DNA of 57,437 nucleotides from Clostridium sp. AF27-2AA (GTDB lineage: Bacteria; Bacillota; Clostridia; Lachnospirales; Lachnospiraceae). The notes under the pieces were generated by a model that was given only the letters and a program-made list of their open reading frames with translations, was not told the DNA's origin and made no database searches. Position numbers and translations under genes: made by a program. Every line of letters starts with the position of its first letter. Within the stretch, counting starts at the first letter, position 1. Location: contig NZ_QUFI01000001.1 in the NCBI RefSeq assembly GCF_003478505.1, positions 1-57,437 on the forward strand, read 5' to 3'. This document shows positions 31,893-41,657 of the stretch, piece by piece.

Positions 31893-34800
31893 ATGGATAA
31901 AAGCCTTGTAAACAAAGCACGGCGGATCCTGGCATCTGTACTCATTACGGCCCTATGCGTCTGCAATATGGCAGTGCCGGCATTTGCGGAAGAAGCCGTT
32001 GCAGCATCGTTTCGCCTGTATCAGACCGAGGGGACGGTGACGGTGCAGAATCAGAACGGAAAAGAAATGACAGCCATGCAGGATATGAAGCTGTTCAACG
32101 GCTATCAGGTCAGCACGGAGCAGAAGAGCTACGCCTGGTTTGAGGCCGACAGCACCAAGCTGTTTAAGATGGACGCGGTCAGCAATCTGGAGGTCCGCAA
32201 GAAGGGAAAACAGTCGGAGCTTCTTCTGAATTCGGGCAACCTGTTTTTCAATGTGACAGAGCACTTGCAGGATGATGAAGTGCTGAACATCCGCACCTCA
32301 TCCATGGTAGTCGGCATTCGCGGAACATCCGGCTGGGTAAAGGTTATTGACCAGTATCACACCATCCTGTACATGCTGGATGGAAGTGTGGAGGCCAGCG
32401 TGACCGATCCGGTCAGCGACCAGCGAAAATCCATCACCCTGCGCGGCGGCCAGCGGGCAGAATTCTGGATCTATGATAAAAACAAAGAAGGCGACAAATG
32501 CGATATCATTGTAAGACAGTATGGCGAAGAGGAAATTGATGGCTTTGTAGCTGTAGAACTGAAAAAGGATCCGCAGCTTCAGGATCGCATTCGTGGTGGC
32601 GGCTCCGGAGCAGGAGGCAGTGACGGTGGCGGCACAGGTGCCGGATTTGATCTGGTTTCCACGATCGCAAAGGCCGAAGAACGTCTGAAGCAGGATCAGG
32701 AAGAGGTGGCAAGAAAGCTGGAAGAAATCAAGAAGCAGCTTGCCGGCCTGGCCCATAAAGTGGATGTAGATCCGGTATTTTCGAATAATACAAGCAAAGA
32801 CGATTCCGGGTCCGACGGGGGGGCATCTGGTGGTTCTGCAACAACGCCGGAAGAAAGTATAGCTGACCCGACCACCCTGACTATGCCGGTAACCGATGAT
32901 ACAGTCCATGATTATCTGAACAATAAAAATGTCAGCGTCATTTTGCAGCCGGGAAGCAATGCATCCGATAATGTTTTGACAGTAGATTCCGGACTGACCG
33001 TGCCGTCAGGAAAATCTCTGACAGCAGGAAATGGCATTTCTGCTGATGTACAGAATGGACAGACGTTACAGGTAAACGGTCACATGGAGATGGAAGGAAA
33101 CCTGACTAACGCGGGTACTGTGAATAATACCAGTGCGAATACGCTGCAGATTGGCGGAGATTTAAACAATGATGGTACATTGGATAATAGTACCGGGCGG
33201 CTGATTATAAAGGGGACATTTTCAAATAGTGGCGAGCTAATAAATGGCAATATTATAGAAAACAGCAACGCAGTAAAGAATGTAGGAATTTTTAACATGA
33301 ATGGCGGTACTGTAGGTAATGTTGAAGAAGATGCGGGGGAAATTGTATTAAAAGATGGAAAAGTAGGAGATATTACCCTTACTGGCGGAGTACTTGAAAT
33401 GCAAGGTGGTGAAGGTGGTAAACTTAGCATGTCTGGTGCTTCAATAGTTGTACACTCGGCTGGAAAGATTTCACAAGTTGAAATGACGAATGGTCAATAT
33501 CAATTGAATGGAGGTTATGTCTTAAACGGAATTAAACAAAGCAATACAGCAGAAATACAATTATCCAGTGGACAGGTTGAAGCTGGAACTTCAGAGGTTT
33601 CAATAGAAATGGAAGGGGAAAGTGTCGCATATGTTGATTATGTGAATACAAAGATTATATCAAAACGTCCAGGGCGGTTTATAGATCATTTGGAAAAGTC
33701 ACAAGTATGGTTGAAAAGTGAACCGGATGCTGAGCCGATTTTTTGCGATGGAAATGTATATAGTAAATCCGAGGGTAATATGTTTTCTCTTGCTGGAGCT
33801 GGGCTGAGTTTGGAAGAGTACTTGGAAACGGAAGAACAGGTTCCGGAGATTTTGACACTAATGAGTAGTAATTATGCGTGGCCGGAAAACACAAAAGAGA
33901 TTACAGTTCATGGAGAAAAAACAGTCGAATTAAATGGAACGAAGGTTACATTAGCAGTTAAGCAGCAAGATAAGACTATCAATATTCCAGATGGCGCTTC
34001 ACTTACTATGCAGTATACAACCAATAATGGAAGTAGCTGTGAAATTGATTATGGTCAATTTAATGTTGAAGAAAATGGTACATTAAAAATGTCTGGAGTA
34101 AGAGCCAGCAATCTGCGACCTATACGGTTGGGTGGAAATGTCGAACTAAAAAATTCTACCATTGCTTTTTCAACGAGTGCTGGCAATGTTAACGAGAAAA
34201 ATTATGCATTTCAAGTGATACCGAGTGATTCTGCATTTATAAAGGCAGAAAAGACTCATTTTTCGCTTCCTGTAAAGCAAGACGATGAAAGTGGAGTGTT
34301 AGCGAAGCTGTTAAAGGGCGCAAACTTAACAATGGAGGGGATTGAGTTCAGTAAAAATGCCAATTTAATATCTGCGGAAGACGGATTTAATTTGACATTA
34401 AACAATTGCGAGCTGGAATCAACAAAGAACTCAGTTATAGAGATAAAAAATTTTAATGGGAACTGCGAAATTAATTATGAGAAAACAAATTATTTGAGTT
34501 CAAACAGTTCCACATGTGGCGCTATTTCTATAAGGGAAGCAATCTACAATTCAAACTTTTTAAACATATATCCAGAGAATGCAACTAACATTAAGGGTGA
34601 AGGAACGGTGATACGCCAGAAATACGAACATGGATTTGGAGAATACTTTGAAGGAGGAGCAAATAGTAATTTCCAAGAAAAGGATGGGTGGTACTATTTG
34701 CTTCCAGATGAAAATATGACTCCTCTTCCTCCCAATGTAACCCCTCTACCTCAGCAGTTGGATATTCCTCTTCGTCCTGTTGTTGATGAAATCGTAGATT

Positions 34801-35237
34801 CCTCTCTTCTTGCCACTAAGAATGATGCGGACATCATAGATGAAGACTTTGGTTATGAGGAAGAAGAGGATGAGGAGAATCTGAAGGCAACTCCAAACAA
34901 TGCGACTTGGAGCAATGATGAGATTGTTGACGAAGATGAACCCTACCAGGATTCAGATGATGATGAAGATGACGATGAGCCCCGGAACATCCCTGTAAAA
35001 TCAGTAACCCCGGCTATTCCATCTACTTTACCGGAAGATACTGTCACGTCGGAAGAAGACCCAGATCCGAAGAAAGACGAGAACACAGACGCAAACAATC
35101 CGGAACAGGAAGAAAATCAGAATGGTGATCGGGATTCAGGCCCGGAAGAAGAACCGGAATCGGAGAAAGAAAAGGCGAATCTGCTCCACACAGAGCCTTC
35201 CAATGTACCGGACCAGAGAGAGGAGGAAGAGTCATGA
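31893..35237 (+). CDS. Large exported FecR-domain protein with beta-helix-like repeats
   Basis: The 1114-residue protein has a signal peptide (cleavage near AFA/EE, residue 33) and a FecR-type beta domain (about 40-180, with FEADSTKLFKMD and SSMVVGIRGTSGWVKV). A Gly/Ser-rich linker and a coiled-coil segment follow. About 500 residues (330-830) of short Asn/Gly-rich strands look like a beta-helix (GGDLNNDGTLDNSTGRL). The last 200 residues are very acidic and proline-rich, with no LPXTG or membrane anchor. The start at 31893 follows GGGGGAAAAGG. Its centre is much more A+T-rich than its ends, so that part may have been exchanged. It overlaps the NHL gene by four bases. Confidence 0.82.
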   Translation: MDKSLVNKARRILASVLITALCVCNMAVPAFAEEAVAASFRLYQTEGTVTVQNQNGKEMTAMQDMKLFNGYQVSTEQKSYAWFEADSTKLFKMDAVSNLEVRKKGKQSELLLNSGNLFFNVTEHLQDDEVLNIRTSSMVVGIRGTSGWVKVIDQYHTILYMLDGSVEASVTDPVSDQRKSITLRGGQRAEFWIYDKNKEGDKCDIIVRQYGEEEIDGFVAVELKKDPQLQDRIRGGGSGAGGSDGGGTGAGFDLVSTIAKAEERLKQDQEEVARKLEEIKKQLAGLAHKVDVDPVFSNNTSKDDSGSDGGASGGSATTPEESIADPTTLTMPVTDDTVHDYLNNKNVSVILQPGSNASDNVLTVDSGLTVPSGKSLTAGNGISADVQNGQTLQVNGHMEMEGNLTNAGTVNNTSANTLQIGGDLNNDGTLDNSTGRLIIKGTFSNSGELINGNIIENSNAVKNVGIFNMNGGTVGNVEEDAGEIVLKDGKVGDITLTGGVLEMQGGEGGKLSMSGASIVVHSAGKISQVEMTNGQYQLNGGYVLNGIKQSNTAEIQLSSGQVEAGTSEVSIEMEGESVAYVDYVNTKIISKRPGRFIDHLEKSQVWLKSEPDAEPIFCDGNVYSKSEGNMFSLAGAGLSLEEYLETEEQVPEILTLMSSNYAWPENTKEITVHGEKTVELNGTKVTLAVKQQDKTINIPDGASLTMQYTTNNGSSCEIDYGQFNVEENGTLKMSGVRASNLRPIRLGGNVELKNSTIAFSTSAGNVNEKNYAFQVIPSDSAFIKAEKTHFSLPVKQDDESGVLAKLLKGANLTMEGIEFSKNANLISAEDGFNLTLNNCELESTKNSVIEIKNFNGNCEINYEKTNYLSSNSSTCGAISIREAIYNSNFLNIYPENATNIKGEGTVIRQKYEHGFGEYFEGGANSNFQEKDGWYYLLPDENMTPLPPNVTPLPQQLDIPLRPVVDEIVDSSLLATKNDADIIDEDFGYEEEEDEENLKATPNNATWSNDEIVDEDEPYQDSDDDEDDDEPRNIPVKSVTPAIPSTLPEDTVTSEEDPDPKKDENTDANNPEQEENQNGDRDSGPEEEPESEKEKANLLHTEPSNVPDQREEEES

Positions 35238-36187
35238 AATTACAGAAACGAATCTTAACCTTTGCGGCAGCAGCTATGCTGGCGCTGTCCATGGCCCTTC
35301 CCTGTGCGGCAGCGGAGAGTGCCATGGACACCCTCTGCGCACCGTCCGGGATCACTTCCATGCCGGATGGCTCCTTCCTGGTGACAGACACCTACAATAA
35401 GGTGGTCTGGCGTGTGGAGGGCCGCACCAGTACCGTGTACGGTGGTGTGGCAACGGTGGGGGACCTTTACGGTCAGCCCATCGGCGGCTATAACGACAGT
35501 GCCTTGAATGACAGCTATTTCAAGGAACCGTGGGCGGTAGCACCATTCCTGGATGGCTATGCCGTATCCGATGCTGCCAACAATGTGGTGCGTTTCATCG
35601 CTCACGATAAAAACAAGGTTCAGACGGCAACCGGCCAGCGTGCCAAGGGCTCCATGAACGGTTATGGAATCGAGGCAACCTTCAATCGTCCGACTGGTCT
35701 TGCAACGGATGAGGCAGGAAACCTGTATATTGCAGACACCGGAAACAACCGCATCCGTAAACTGACCAATATCGGAACCATTACGACGTATCTGGAAAAT
35801 TTAAATGAGCCGACCGGTCTTTGCTGGAAGAACGGAAGCCTGTATATCTGCGAGTCCGGCGCAAACCGTATTCTCCGGGCGGAGAATGGTTCTGTGACAG
35901 TCGTTGCCGGAAGCGGGGGTGAAGCACTGGCAGATGGCAGTGCGGAGCAGGCGCAGTTTCATAATCCGCAGGGTGTCACAGTGGCGGATGACGGCATCAT
36001 TTATGTATCGGATACCGGAAACAATGCAGTGAGAAAGATCCAGAATGGTGTGGTCTCCACGATCGCGGTGTGTGACCAGAATGCCATGGATCCGAGCCCG
36101 GTAGCACCGGTGGGACTTATGGTAAAGGGAGACCGGCTTTATGTCTGCGATAACTTTTCCAGAGCGGTTCTGACTTACCCAAGGTAA
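35234..36187 (+). CDS. Exported NHL-repeat beta-propeller protein
   Basis: The 317-residue product has a signal peptide ending at PCAAAES (about residue 27). It then carries repeats of the NHL type: GLATDEAGNLYIADTGNNRI, GLCWKNGSLYICESGANRI, GVTVADDGIIYVSDTGNNAV and GLMVKGDRLYVCDNFSRAV. Five or six blades would form a beta-propeller outside the membrane, a common scaffold for protein or ligand binding. Its ATG overlaps the stop of the FecR-domain gene, so the two secreted proteins are made together and may interact with each other and with the CHASE2 domain of the next protein. Confidence 0.85.
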   Translation: MKLQKRILTFAAAAMLALSMALPCAAAESAMDTLCAPSGITSMPDGSFLVTDTYNKVVWRVEGRTSTVYGGVATVGDLYGQPIGGYNDSALNDSYFKEPWAVAPFLDGYAVSDAANNVVRFIAHDKNKVQTATGQRAKGSMNGYGIEATFNRPTGLATDEAGNLYIADTGNNRIRKLTNIGTITTYLENLNEPTGLCWKNGSLYICESGANRILRAENGSVTVVAGSGGEALADGSAEQAQFHNPQGVTVADDGIIYVSDTGNNAVRKIQNGVVSTIAVCDQNAMDPSPVAPVGLMVKGDRLYVCDNFSRAVLTYPR

Positions 36188-36253
36188 GCGGATCTGGGGA
36201 CTCAGAGTATGATCGGGAATACAGATGATCAAAAACAGGATTGGTAGATACAA

Positions 36254-38104
36254 ATGAAAATAAGAAAAGCAGAACGAAAACAGGTTCTGTGCGCGGTGGC
36301 TGCGGCGGCTTTGCTGACCGCAGCCGCTGTGTCTGGTGTGTTAAACCGTGCGGACCAGACGGCGGCAGATGCCTGGTATCAGAAACCATCGGCTTCTGAA
36401 GGAAATATTGTACTGGTCGGGATTGACCAGAAGGCACTGGAGGATATTGGCCCGTTCCAGAACTGGGGACGCGACACCATGGCCATGGTGATCGAGGCAC
36501 TGAATGAGTCTGAGGACTGTCATCCGGCAGTGATCGCGGTTGATGTACTGTATGCGGGAGAAACCGATCCGGAAAAGGATGCCTGGCTGGCAGATGCGGC
36601 GGGAAAGTACCGCAATGTCGTGACAGCCTGCGCGGCAGAGTTTGGATCAGAATTTCACATCCAGGAAAATGGAAAGACCTCCTGGAATGATTTTGCGGTG
36701 ACAGCCTTTGATGAGCCGTACCCGGAACTGAAGGAAGGAACCGCGCAGGGACATATCAATGCCATGCTGGATGCAGACGGAATTCTGCGTCACAGTCTCT
36801 GGTCGGTGACGCCGCCTGACAATACCGAGGTGCCTTCCCTGGCGGCAGTAACGGCGGCAAAGTATCTGGCATACCAGAGTGGAACAGAAGAGCAGACGGC
36901 AGATCTGGATATGGTGAAACGTTATCTGATGGAGCCTCCCACAGATGCCCGTGGCTTCTGGTATCTGCCCTTTACTGGACTTCCCGGAGATTACAGTGAA
37001 TCCATCTCGGTGTCAGATATCCTGTCCGGAGCTGTTCCGGCAGATTATTTCGCGGACCGCATTGTGCTGATCGGACCCTATGCGGCTGGTCTTCAGGACA
37101 GCTATCCGACTGCGATCGACCATGCGCAGCCCATGTATGGCGTGGAATATCAGGCCAATGTCATCGAAACATTGCTGCAGGAAAATTATAAAAAGGAAGC
37201 AGCAGACAGCTGGCAGTATCTGGCACTGTTCCTGGTTACAGGAGCATTTGGCCTGTGGATGTGGAAGCGGAAAATGGTTCCGGCTACTCTTGGCTGGCTG
37301 GTGGTAGGCGGAGGCTGGATGCTTCTTGCCAGACTGGCCTACGGGCATGGCCTGGTTCTGCGGCTGCTCTGGATACCACTGGGAACAACCATCGTTTATG
37401 TGGCAGGCATTGCCTTCAATTATATTACCGCGGCACTGGAAAAACGCCGGGTGACCAGTACCTTTAAAAAGTATGTGGCACCGCAGATCGTGCAGGAGAT
37501 TCTGGACAGTGGAAATCCGGAAGCGCTGATGGTAGGCGGAAGAGTGGTGAACATTGCAGTGCTGTTCGTGGATATCCGCGGATTTACTACCATGTCCGAG
37601 AAACTGTCACCTTCCGAGGTGGTGGAAATCTTAAACCAGTATCTGACCCTGATCGCGGACTGCATCATGCGAAATGGCGGTACGCTGGATAAATTCATTG
37701 GTGACGCGGCTATGGCCTTCTGGGGAGCGCCGCTCCCGCAGGAGGATTATGTGATGAAAGCCGTCCGGGCAGCAGAAGATATGCGCCAGGGCTCCGATGA
37801 ACTCTCCAAAGTTCTCATGGAAAAATACGGAAGAACCGTATCCTTCGGCATTGGCGTGCATGTAGGAGACGCGGTGGTCGGAAATATCGGTTCTCCGCAG
37901 CGCATGGATTACACGGCCATCGGAGATACGGTCAATACCTCGGCACGTCTGGAGGCCAATGCCCCGGCCCGCACGATTTTCATATCCCGCGAGGTAGCAG
38001 ACTGCCTGGAAGGACGCATCCGTGTAACATCACTGGGAACCAGTATTAAGCTGAAGGGAAAATCAGATATGGAGATTCTCACGATGGATGAGATTCTGGA
38101 ATAG
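36254..38104 (+). CDS. CHASE2-domain class III adenylate/guanylate cyclase
   Basis: The 616-residue protein has an N-terminal membrane helix (10-30) and an extracellular CHASE2 sensor domain (about 35-310, with IVLVGIDQKALEDIGPF). Two or three membrane helices lie near 315-395 and a class III nucleotide cyclase domain at about 430-600. Metal-binding aspartates are in VLFVDIRGFT and KFIGDAAMAFW; the transition-state Asn/Arg pair is in DTVNTSARLE. The lysine of DKFIGD is typical of ATP-specific enzymes, so cAMP is the likelier product. Class III cyclases are uncommon in Clostridia. It is the last gene of the operon with the FecR and NHL proteins and ends at a strong terminator. Confidence 0.92.
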   Translation: MKIRKAERKQVLCAVAAAALLTAAAVSGVLNRADQTAADAWYQKPSASEGNIVLVGIDQKALEDIGPFQNWGRDTMAMVIEALNESEDCHPAVIAVDVLYAGETDPEKDAWLADAAGKYRNVVTACAAEFGSEFHIQENGKTSWNDFAVTAFDEPYPELKEGTAQGHINAMLDADGILRHSLWSVTPPDNTEVPSLAAVTAAKYLAYQSGTEEQTADLDMVKRYLMEPPTDARGFWYLPFTGLPGDYSESISVSDILSGAVPADYFADRIVLIGPYAAGLQDSYPTAIDHAQPMYGVEYQANVIETLLQENYKKEAADSWQYLALFLVTGAFGLWMWKRKMVPATLGWLVVGGGWMLLARLAYGHGLVLRLLWIPLGTTIVYVAGIAFNYITAALEKRRVTSTFKKYVAPQIVQEILDSGNPEALMVGGRVVNIAVLFVDIRGFTTMSEKLSPSEVVEILNQYLTLIADCIMRNGGTLDKFIGDAAMAFWGAPLPQEDYVMKAVRAAEDMRQGSDELSKVLMEKYGRTVSFGIGVHVGDAVVGNIGSPQRMDYTAIGDTVNTSARLEANAPARTIFISREVADCLEGRIRVTSLGTSIKLKGKSDMEILTMDEILE

Positions 38105-38111
38105 GGAAGAG

Positions 38112-38165
38112 AAAAAGGCTCTTATGCAAAAAGATTTTATAAAAATCAGCATAAGAGCCTTTTTT
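38112..38165 (+). terminator. Terminator of the cyclase operon
   Basis: AAAAAGGCTCTTATGC and GCATAAGAGCCTTTTT pair perfectly over 16 bases around a 21-base loop, ending in a T run. Confidence 0.92.
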
Positions 38166-38171
38166 AGAAAC

Positions 38172-38212
38172 AAAAAAGCCGAAAATCTTTGACTTCAAAG
38201 ATCTTCGGCTTT
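38172..38212 (-). terminator. Terminator of tRNA-Thr
   Basis: On the minus strand AAAGCCGAAGATCTTTG pairs with CAAAGATTTTCGGCTTT (one mismatch) around a four-base loop, ending in TTTTTTG, directly after the tRNA. Confidence 0.88.
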
Positions 38213-38217
38213 ATGAA

Positions 38218-38290
38218 AGCTGCTGACGGGAATCGGACCCGTGACCTCCGCACTACCAATGCGACGCTCTACCGACTGAGCCACAGCAGC
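38218..38290 (-). tRNA. tRNA-Thr (anticodon GGT)
   Basis: The 73-nt cloverleaf on the minus strand has acceptor arms GCTGCTG/CAGCAGC, D arm GCTC/GAGC, anticodon stem TCGCA/TGCGG with loop TTGGTAG giving anticodon GGT, and T arm ACGGG/CCCGT. The discriminator base is T and CCA is not encoded. Confidence 0.96.
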
Positions 38291-38301
38291 GAACCTCGTA
38301 T

Positions 38302-38330
38302 AATATAGCATGGGGTTCTACAAATGTCAA
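38302..38330 (-). promoter_or_regulatory. Promoter of tRNA-Thr
   Basis: On the minus strand TTGACA (38325-38330) and TATATT (38302-38307) are 17 bases apart, about 11 bases before the tRNA. Confidence 0.85.
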
Positions 38331-38464
38331 CACTATTTTTAAAAAAAGTTTAAAAAAATTTGGAAGCCATTTACCCCCTTTCCCATTTAAAGGAAATGTG
38401 TTATCATAAGTTATTATCATGCGGCGTGCAGAAGGCAGCCGCAAACAGTATGGAGGACTTCACG

Positions 38465-40162
38465 ATGGAAAAAGAAAAAGAAGTTTTAGAGACAGCGGAA
38501 GAGAAAGAAGTTGTTTCCAAGAACTTTATTGAGCAGGAGATCGATAAAGATCTGGCTGAGGGTGTTTACGATCACGTTCAGACCCGTTTCCCGCCGGAGC
38601 CGAACGGTTACCTGCATATCGGACATGCTAAGTCCATTTTATTAAACTACGGTCTTGCCCAGAAATACGGCGGCAAGTTCAACTTAAGATTTGATGATAC
38701 CAACCCGACGAAAGAGAAGACGGAGTTCGTTGAGTCTATTATGGCCGATGTAAAGTGGCTGGGTGCAGATTTTGAGGACAGACTGTTCTTTGCTTCCAAC
38801 TACTTCCAGCAGATGTACGAGTGCGCGGTTCTTCTTATAAAGAAGGGAAAAGCTTTCGTTTGTGACCTGACTGCGGATCAGATCCGGGAATATCGCGGTG
38901 ATTTCACCACACCGGGCAAGGAAAGCCCGTACCGCAACCGCAGCATCGAGGAGAACTTAAAGCTCTTCGAGGAGATGAAAGAGGGCAAGTATCAGGATGG
39001 TGAGAAGGTGCTTCGTGCCAAGATTGACATGGCTTCCCCGAACATCAACATGAGAGACCCGGTTATCTACCGTGTGGCACGCATGACTCATCACAACACC
39101 GGTGACGCATGGTGCATTTATCCGATGTATGACTTCGCGCATCCGATCGAGGACGCGATTGAGCATATTACCCATTCCATCTGTACCCTGGAGTTTGAGG
39201 ATCACCGTCCGCTGTACGACTGGGTGGTACGCGAGTGTGAGTTTGAGAATCCGCCGCGCCAGATTGAGTTTGCAAAGCTGTACCTGACCAACGTCATCAC
39301 CGGTAAGCGTTACATCAAGAAGCTGGTAGAAGACGGCATCGTAGACGGCTGGGATGATCCGCGTCTGGTTTCCATTGCTGCGCTGCGCAGACGTGGCTAT
39401 ACCCCGGAGGCTATTCGCAAGTTTGTAGATCTGGTTGGCGTATCCAAGGCAAACAGTTCTGTTGACTATGCGATGCTGGAGTACTGCATCCGTGAGGACT
39501 TAAAGTTAAAGAAAGCCCGCATGATGGCAATCCTGGATCCGGTGAAGCTGGTCATCGACAACTATCCGGAAGGCCAGACCGAGCTGCTGGAGGTTCCGAA
39601 CAACCTGGAGAATCCAGAGCTTGGATCCCGTATGGTTCCGTTTGGCAGAGAGCTTTACATTGAGCGCGAGGATTTCATGGAGGAGCCGCCGCGCAAATAC
39701 TTCCGTCTGTTCCCGGGCAACGAGGTTCGTCTTATGAGCGCTTACTTTGTAACCTGCACCGGTTTTGAAAAGGACGAGAACGGCAATGTGACCGTAGTAC
39801 ACGCTACCTACGACCCGGCTACCAAGAGCGGTTCCGGTTTCTGTGAGCGCAAGGTAAAGGGCACCATCCACTGGGTTGCGGCCGAGACCGCAAAGCAGGT
39901 TGAGGTCCGCCTGTATGAGAACATTGTAGACGAGGAGAAGGGCAAGTTAAACGAGGACGGAAGCCTCAACTTAAACCCGAATTCCCTTACCATCTTAAAG
40001 AACTGCTATGTAGAGCCTGCTCTTGCAGAGGCTGAGGCTTACGACAGCTTCCAGTTTGTGCGCAACGGTTTCTTCTGCGCGGACTGCAAGGACAGCAAGC
40101 CGGGCGAGCCGGTATTTAACCGGATCGTTTCCTTAAAGAGCTCCTTTAAGATTCAGAAATAA
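38465..40162 (+). CDS. glnS: Glutaminyl-tRNA synthetase
   Basis: GlnRS attaches glutamine directly to tRNA-Gln. The 565-residue class I enzyme has the HIGH motif at 51-54 ([10 protein letters not shown]), FDDTNP, and the KMSKS-equivalent in [23 protein letters not shown], then a C-terminal beta-barrel anticodon-binding part. WDDPRL and the C-terminal barrel match GlnRS rather than bacterial GluRS. The start is ATG 38465, eight bases after GGAGG; the longer ORF lacks a binding site. The 170 bases upstream carry the divergent tRNA promoter and no clear leader structure. Confidence 0.95.
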   Translation: MEKEKEVLETAEEKEVVSKNFIEQEIDKDLAEGVYDHVQTRFPPEPNGYLHIGHAKSILLNYGLAQKYGGKFNLRFDDTNPTKEKTEFVESIMADVKWLGADFEDRLFFASNYFQQMYECAVLLIKKGKAFVCDLTADQIREYRGDFTTPGKESPYRNRSIEENLKLFEEMKEGKYQDGEKVLRAKIDMASPNINMRDPVIYRVARMTHHNTGDAWCIYPMYDFAHPIEDAIEHITHSICTLEFEDHRPLYDWVVRECEFENPPRQIEFAKLYLTNVITGKRYIKKLVEDGIVDGWDDPRLVSIAALRRRGYTPEAIRKFVDLVGVSKANSSVDYAMLEYCIREDLKLKKARMMAILDPVKLVIDNYPEGQTELLEVPNNLENPELGSRMVPFGRELYIEREDFMEEPPRKYFRLFPGNEVRLMSAYFVTCTGFEKDENGNVTVVHATYDPATKSGSGFCERKVKGTIHWVAAETAKQVEVRLYENIVDEEKGKLNEDGSLNLNPNSLTILKNCYVEPALAEAEAYDSFQFVRNGFFCADCKDSKPGEPVFNRIVSLKSSFKIQK

Positions 40163-40185
40163 CGATCAGATTAGGGGATGAGCTG

Positions 40186-41586
40186 ATGGAACTTTTGATT
40201 CCGCTTGATTCCCGGTCGAAAAAACCACTGTATGAACAGATATACTCCCATATCTGCGCGGAGATCCGAAGCGGTGCCTTAAAAGCGGGTGACCGTCTTC
40301 CCTCCACGCGGGTACTGGCGGAGCATTTGAAAGTTAGCCGCAGCACAACGCAGATGGCCTATGACCAGCTGCTGGCCGAGGGATATATGGAATCCCGGCC
40401 GTGCCGCGGTTATTTTGTCAGTCATCTGGATGAGTTAGTGGAGACCGGGCCGTCCGGTGCCGAGGAGATGGAGACAACCGCGGAGCCGGATGCGGGGTGG
40501 CGTGTGGATTTCTCTCCGCGTGGTATTGATCTGGACAGCTTTCCGTATCATGTGTGGCGGAAGCTGAGCCGTAACACCCTTGTCGATGATAATAAAGAAA
40601 TGTTTCATTCCGGAAATCATCAGGGGGAACCCGGACTTCGGGAAGCAATCCGCAGCTACCTGCATTCGGCCCGTGGGGTAAACTGCAGTCCGGAGCAGAT
40701 CATTGTGGGAGCAGGAAGTGAGTATCTGCTGATGCTGCTGTCCCAGATTTTAGAAGGGAAGCATGTCATAGCCATGGAGAATCCTACCTACAAGCAGGCA
40801 TACCGGGTCTTCCGGAGTCTGGACTATGAGGTTTGTCCGGTGGAGATGGACGCAAATGGCATGGAGCCGGAGCTTCTGACCCGGAGTGGGGCGAATGTGG
40901 CTTATGTGATGCCTTCCCACCAGTTCCCAACGGGAGTTGTCATGCCTGTGGGACGGCGCCAGGAATTGTTAAAGTGGGCCGTGGAAGCGCCGGACCGTTA
41001 CATTATAGAAGACGATTACGACAGTGAATTCCGGTATCGCGGAAAACCAATTCCGGCCCTGCAGGGCATGGACCGGAGCGGACGGGTCATTTATCTTGGA
41101 ACGTTTTCCAAGTGCATTGCGCCGGCCATTCGTGTCAGTTATCTGGTTCTGCCCACACATTTATTGCTGCGCTACCGCAGCCAGACTTCCTTCTATGCCT
41201 CCACCGTATCCCGCATTGATCAGAATATTCTGTATCAGTTTCTGGCGGGCGGGTATTTTGAGCGGCATTTAAACCGGATGCGTGCGGTTTACAAGACGAA
41301 ACATGATCTTTTACTGGAACAGATCGAGCCTTTGCGGGAACGGTTTGAAATCCGTGGGGAACACGCAGGTATTCACATTTTGCTGACTTCCAGACAAGGA
41401 GAGTCAGAGGAGCAGCTGATTCAGAAAGCGGAAGAAGCTGGTGTGAAGGTGTATGGTCTGAGCAGTTACTTCATACATCCACAGCACAATCACCGTCCGG
41501 CTACGGTGGTGCTGGGATATGCAAGCCTGAGTGAAGAACAGATTGTGGAAGGAATACGCCTTCTTATGGAATGCTGGGGCGCATAA
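40186..41586 (+). CDS. MocR/PdxR-family transcriptional regulator with aminotransferase domain
   Basis: The 466-residue protein has an N-terminal GntR-type winged helix (about 10-78: PLYEQIYSHICAEIRSG, LPSTRVLAEHLKVSRST) and a linker. A fold-type I aminotransferase domain follows, with the PLP lysine K309 in GTFSKC and the Asp of IEDDYDSEF near 277. MocR regulators sense PLP or amino compounds and control vitamin B6 or amino acid genes. No pdx genes adjoin it, so the target is unknown. GGGGATGAG precedes the ATG, 23 bases after glnS. Confidence 0.9.
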   Translation: MELLIPLDSRSKKPLYEQIYSHICAEIRSGALKAGDRLPSTRVLAEHLKVSRSTTQMAYDQLLAEGYMESRPCRGYFVSHLDELVETGPSGAEEMETTAEPDAGWRVDFSPRGIDLDSFPYHVWRKLSRNTLVDDNKEMFHSGNHQGEPGLREAIRSYLHSARGVNCSPEQIIVGAGSEYLLMLLSQILEGKHVIAMENPTYKQAYRVFRSLDYEVCPVEMDANGMEPELLTRSGANVAYVMPSHQFPTGVVMPVGRRQELLKWAVEAPDRYIIEDDYDSEFRYRGKPIPALQGMDRSGRVIYLGTFSKCIAPAIRVSYLVLPTHLLLRYRSQTSFYASTVSRIDQNILYQFLAGGYFERHLNRMRAVYKTKHDLLLEQIEPLRERFEIRGEHAGIHILLTSRQGESEEQLIQKAEEAGVKVYGLSSYFIHPQHNHRPATVVLGYASLSEEQIVEGIRLLMECWGA

Positions 41587-41644
41587 AAGGAAAAGAAGCA
41601 GAACCCGGAGTTTGCGAAAACTCTGTGCTCTGCTTCTTTTCCTT
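41587..41644. terminator. Bidirectional terminator between convergent genes
   Basis: AAGGAAAAGAAGCAGA and TCTGCTTCTTTTCCTT pair perfectly over 16 bases, with further pairing of GAGTTT/AAACTC inside. The A- and T-rich arms allow termination on both strands, between the MocR gene and the convergent gene. Confidence 0.85.
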
Positions 41645-41657
41645 GATAAGTTATTGT

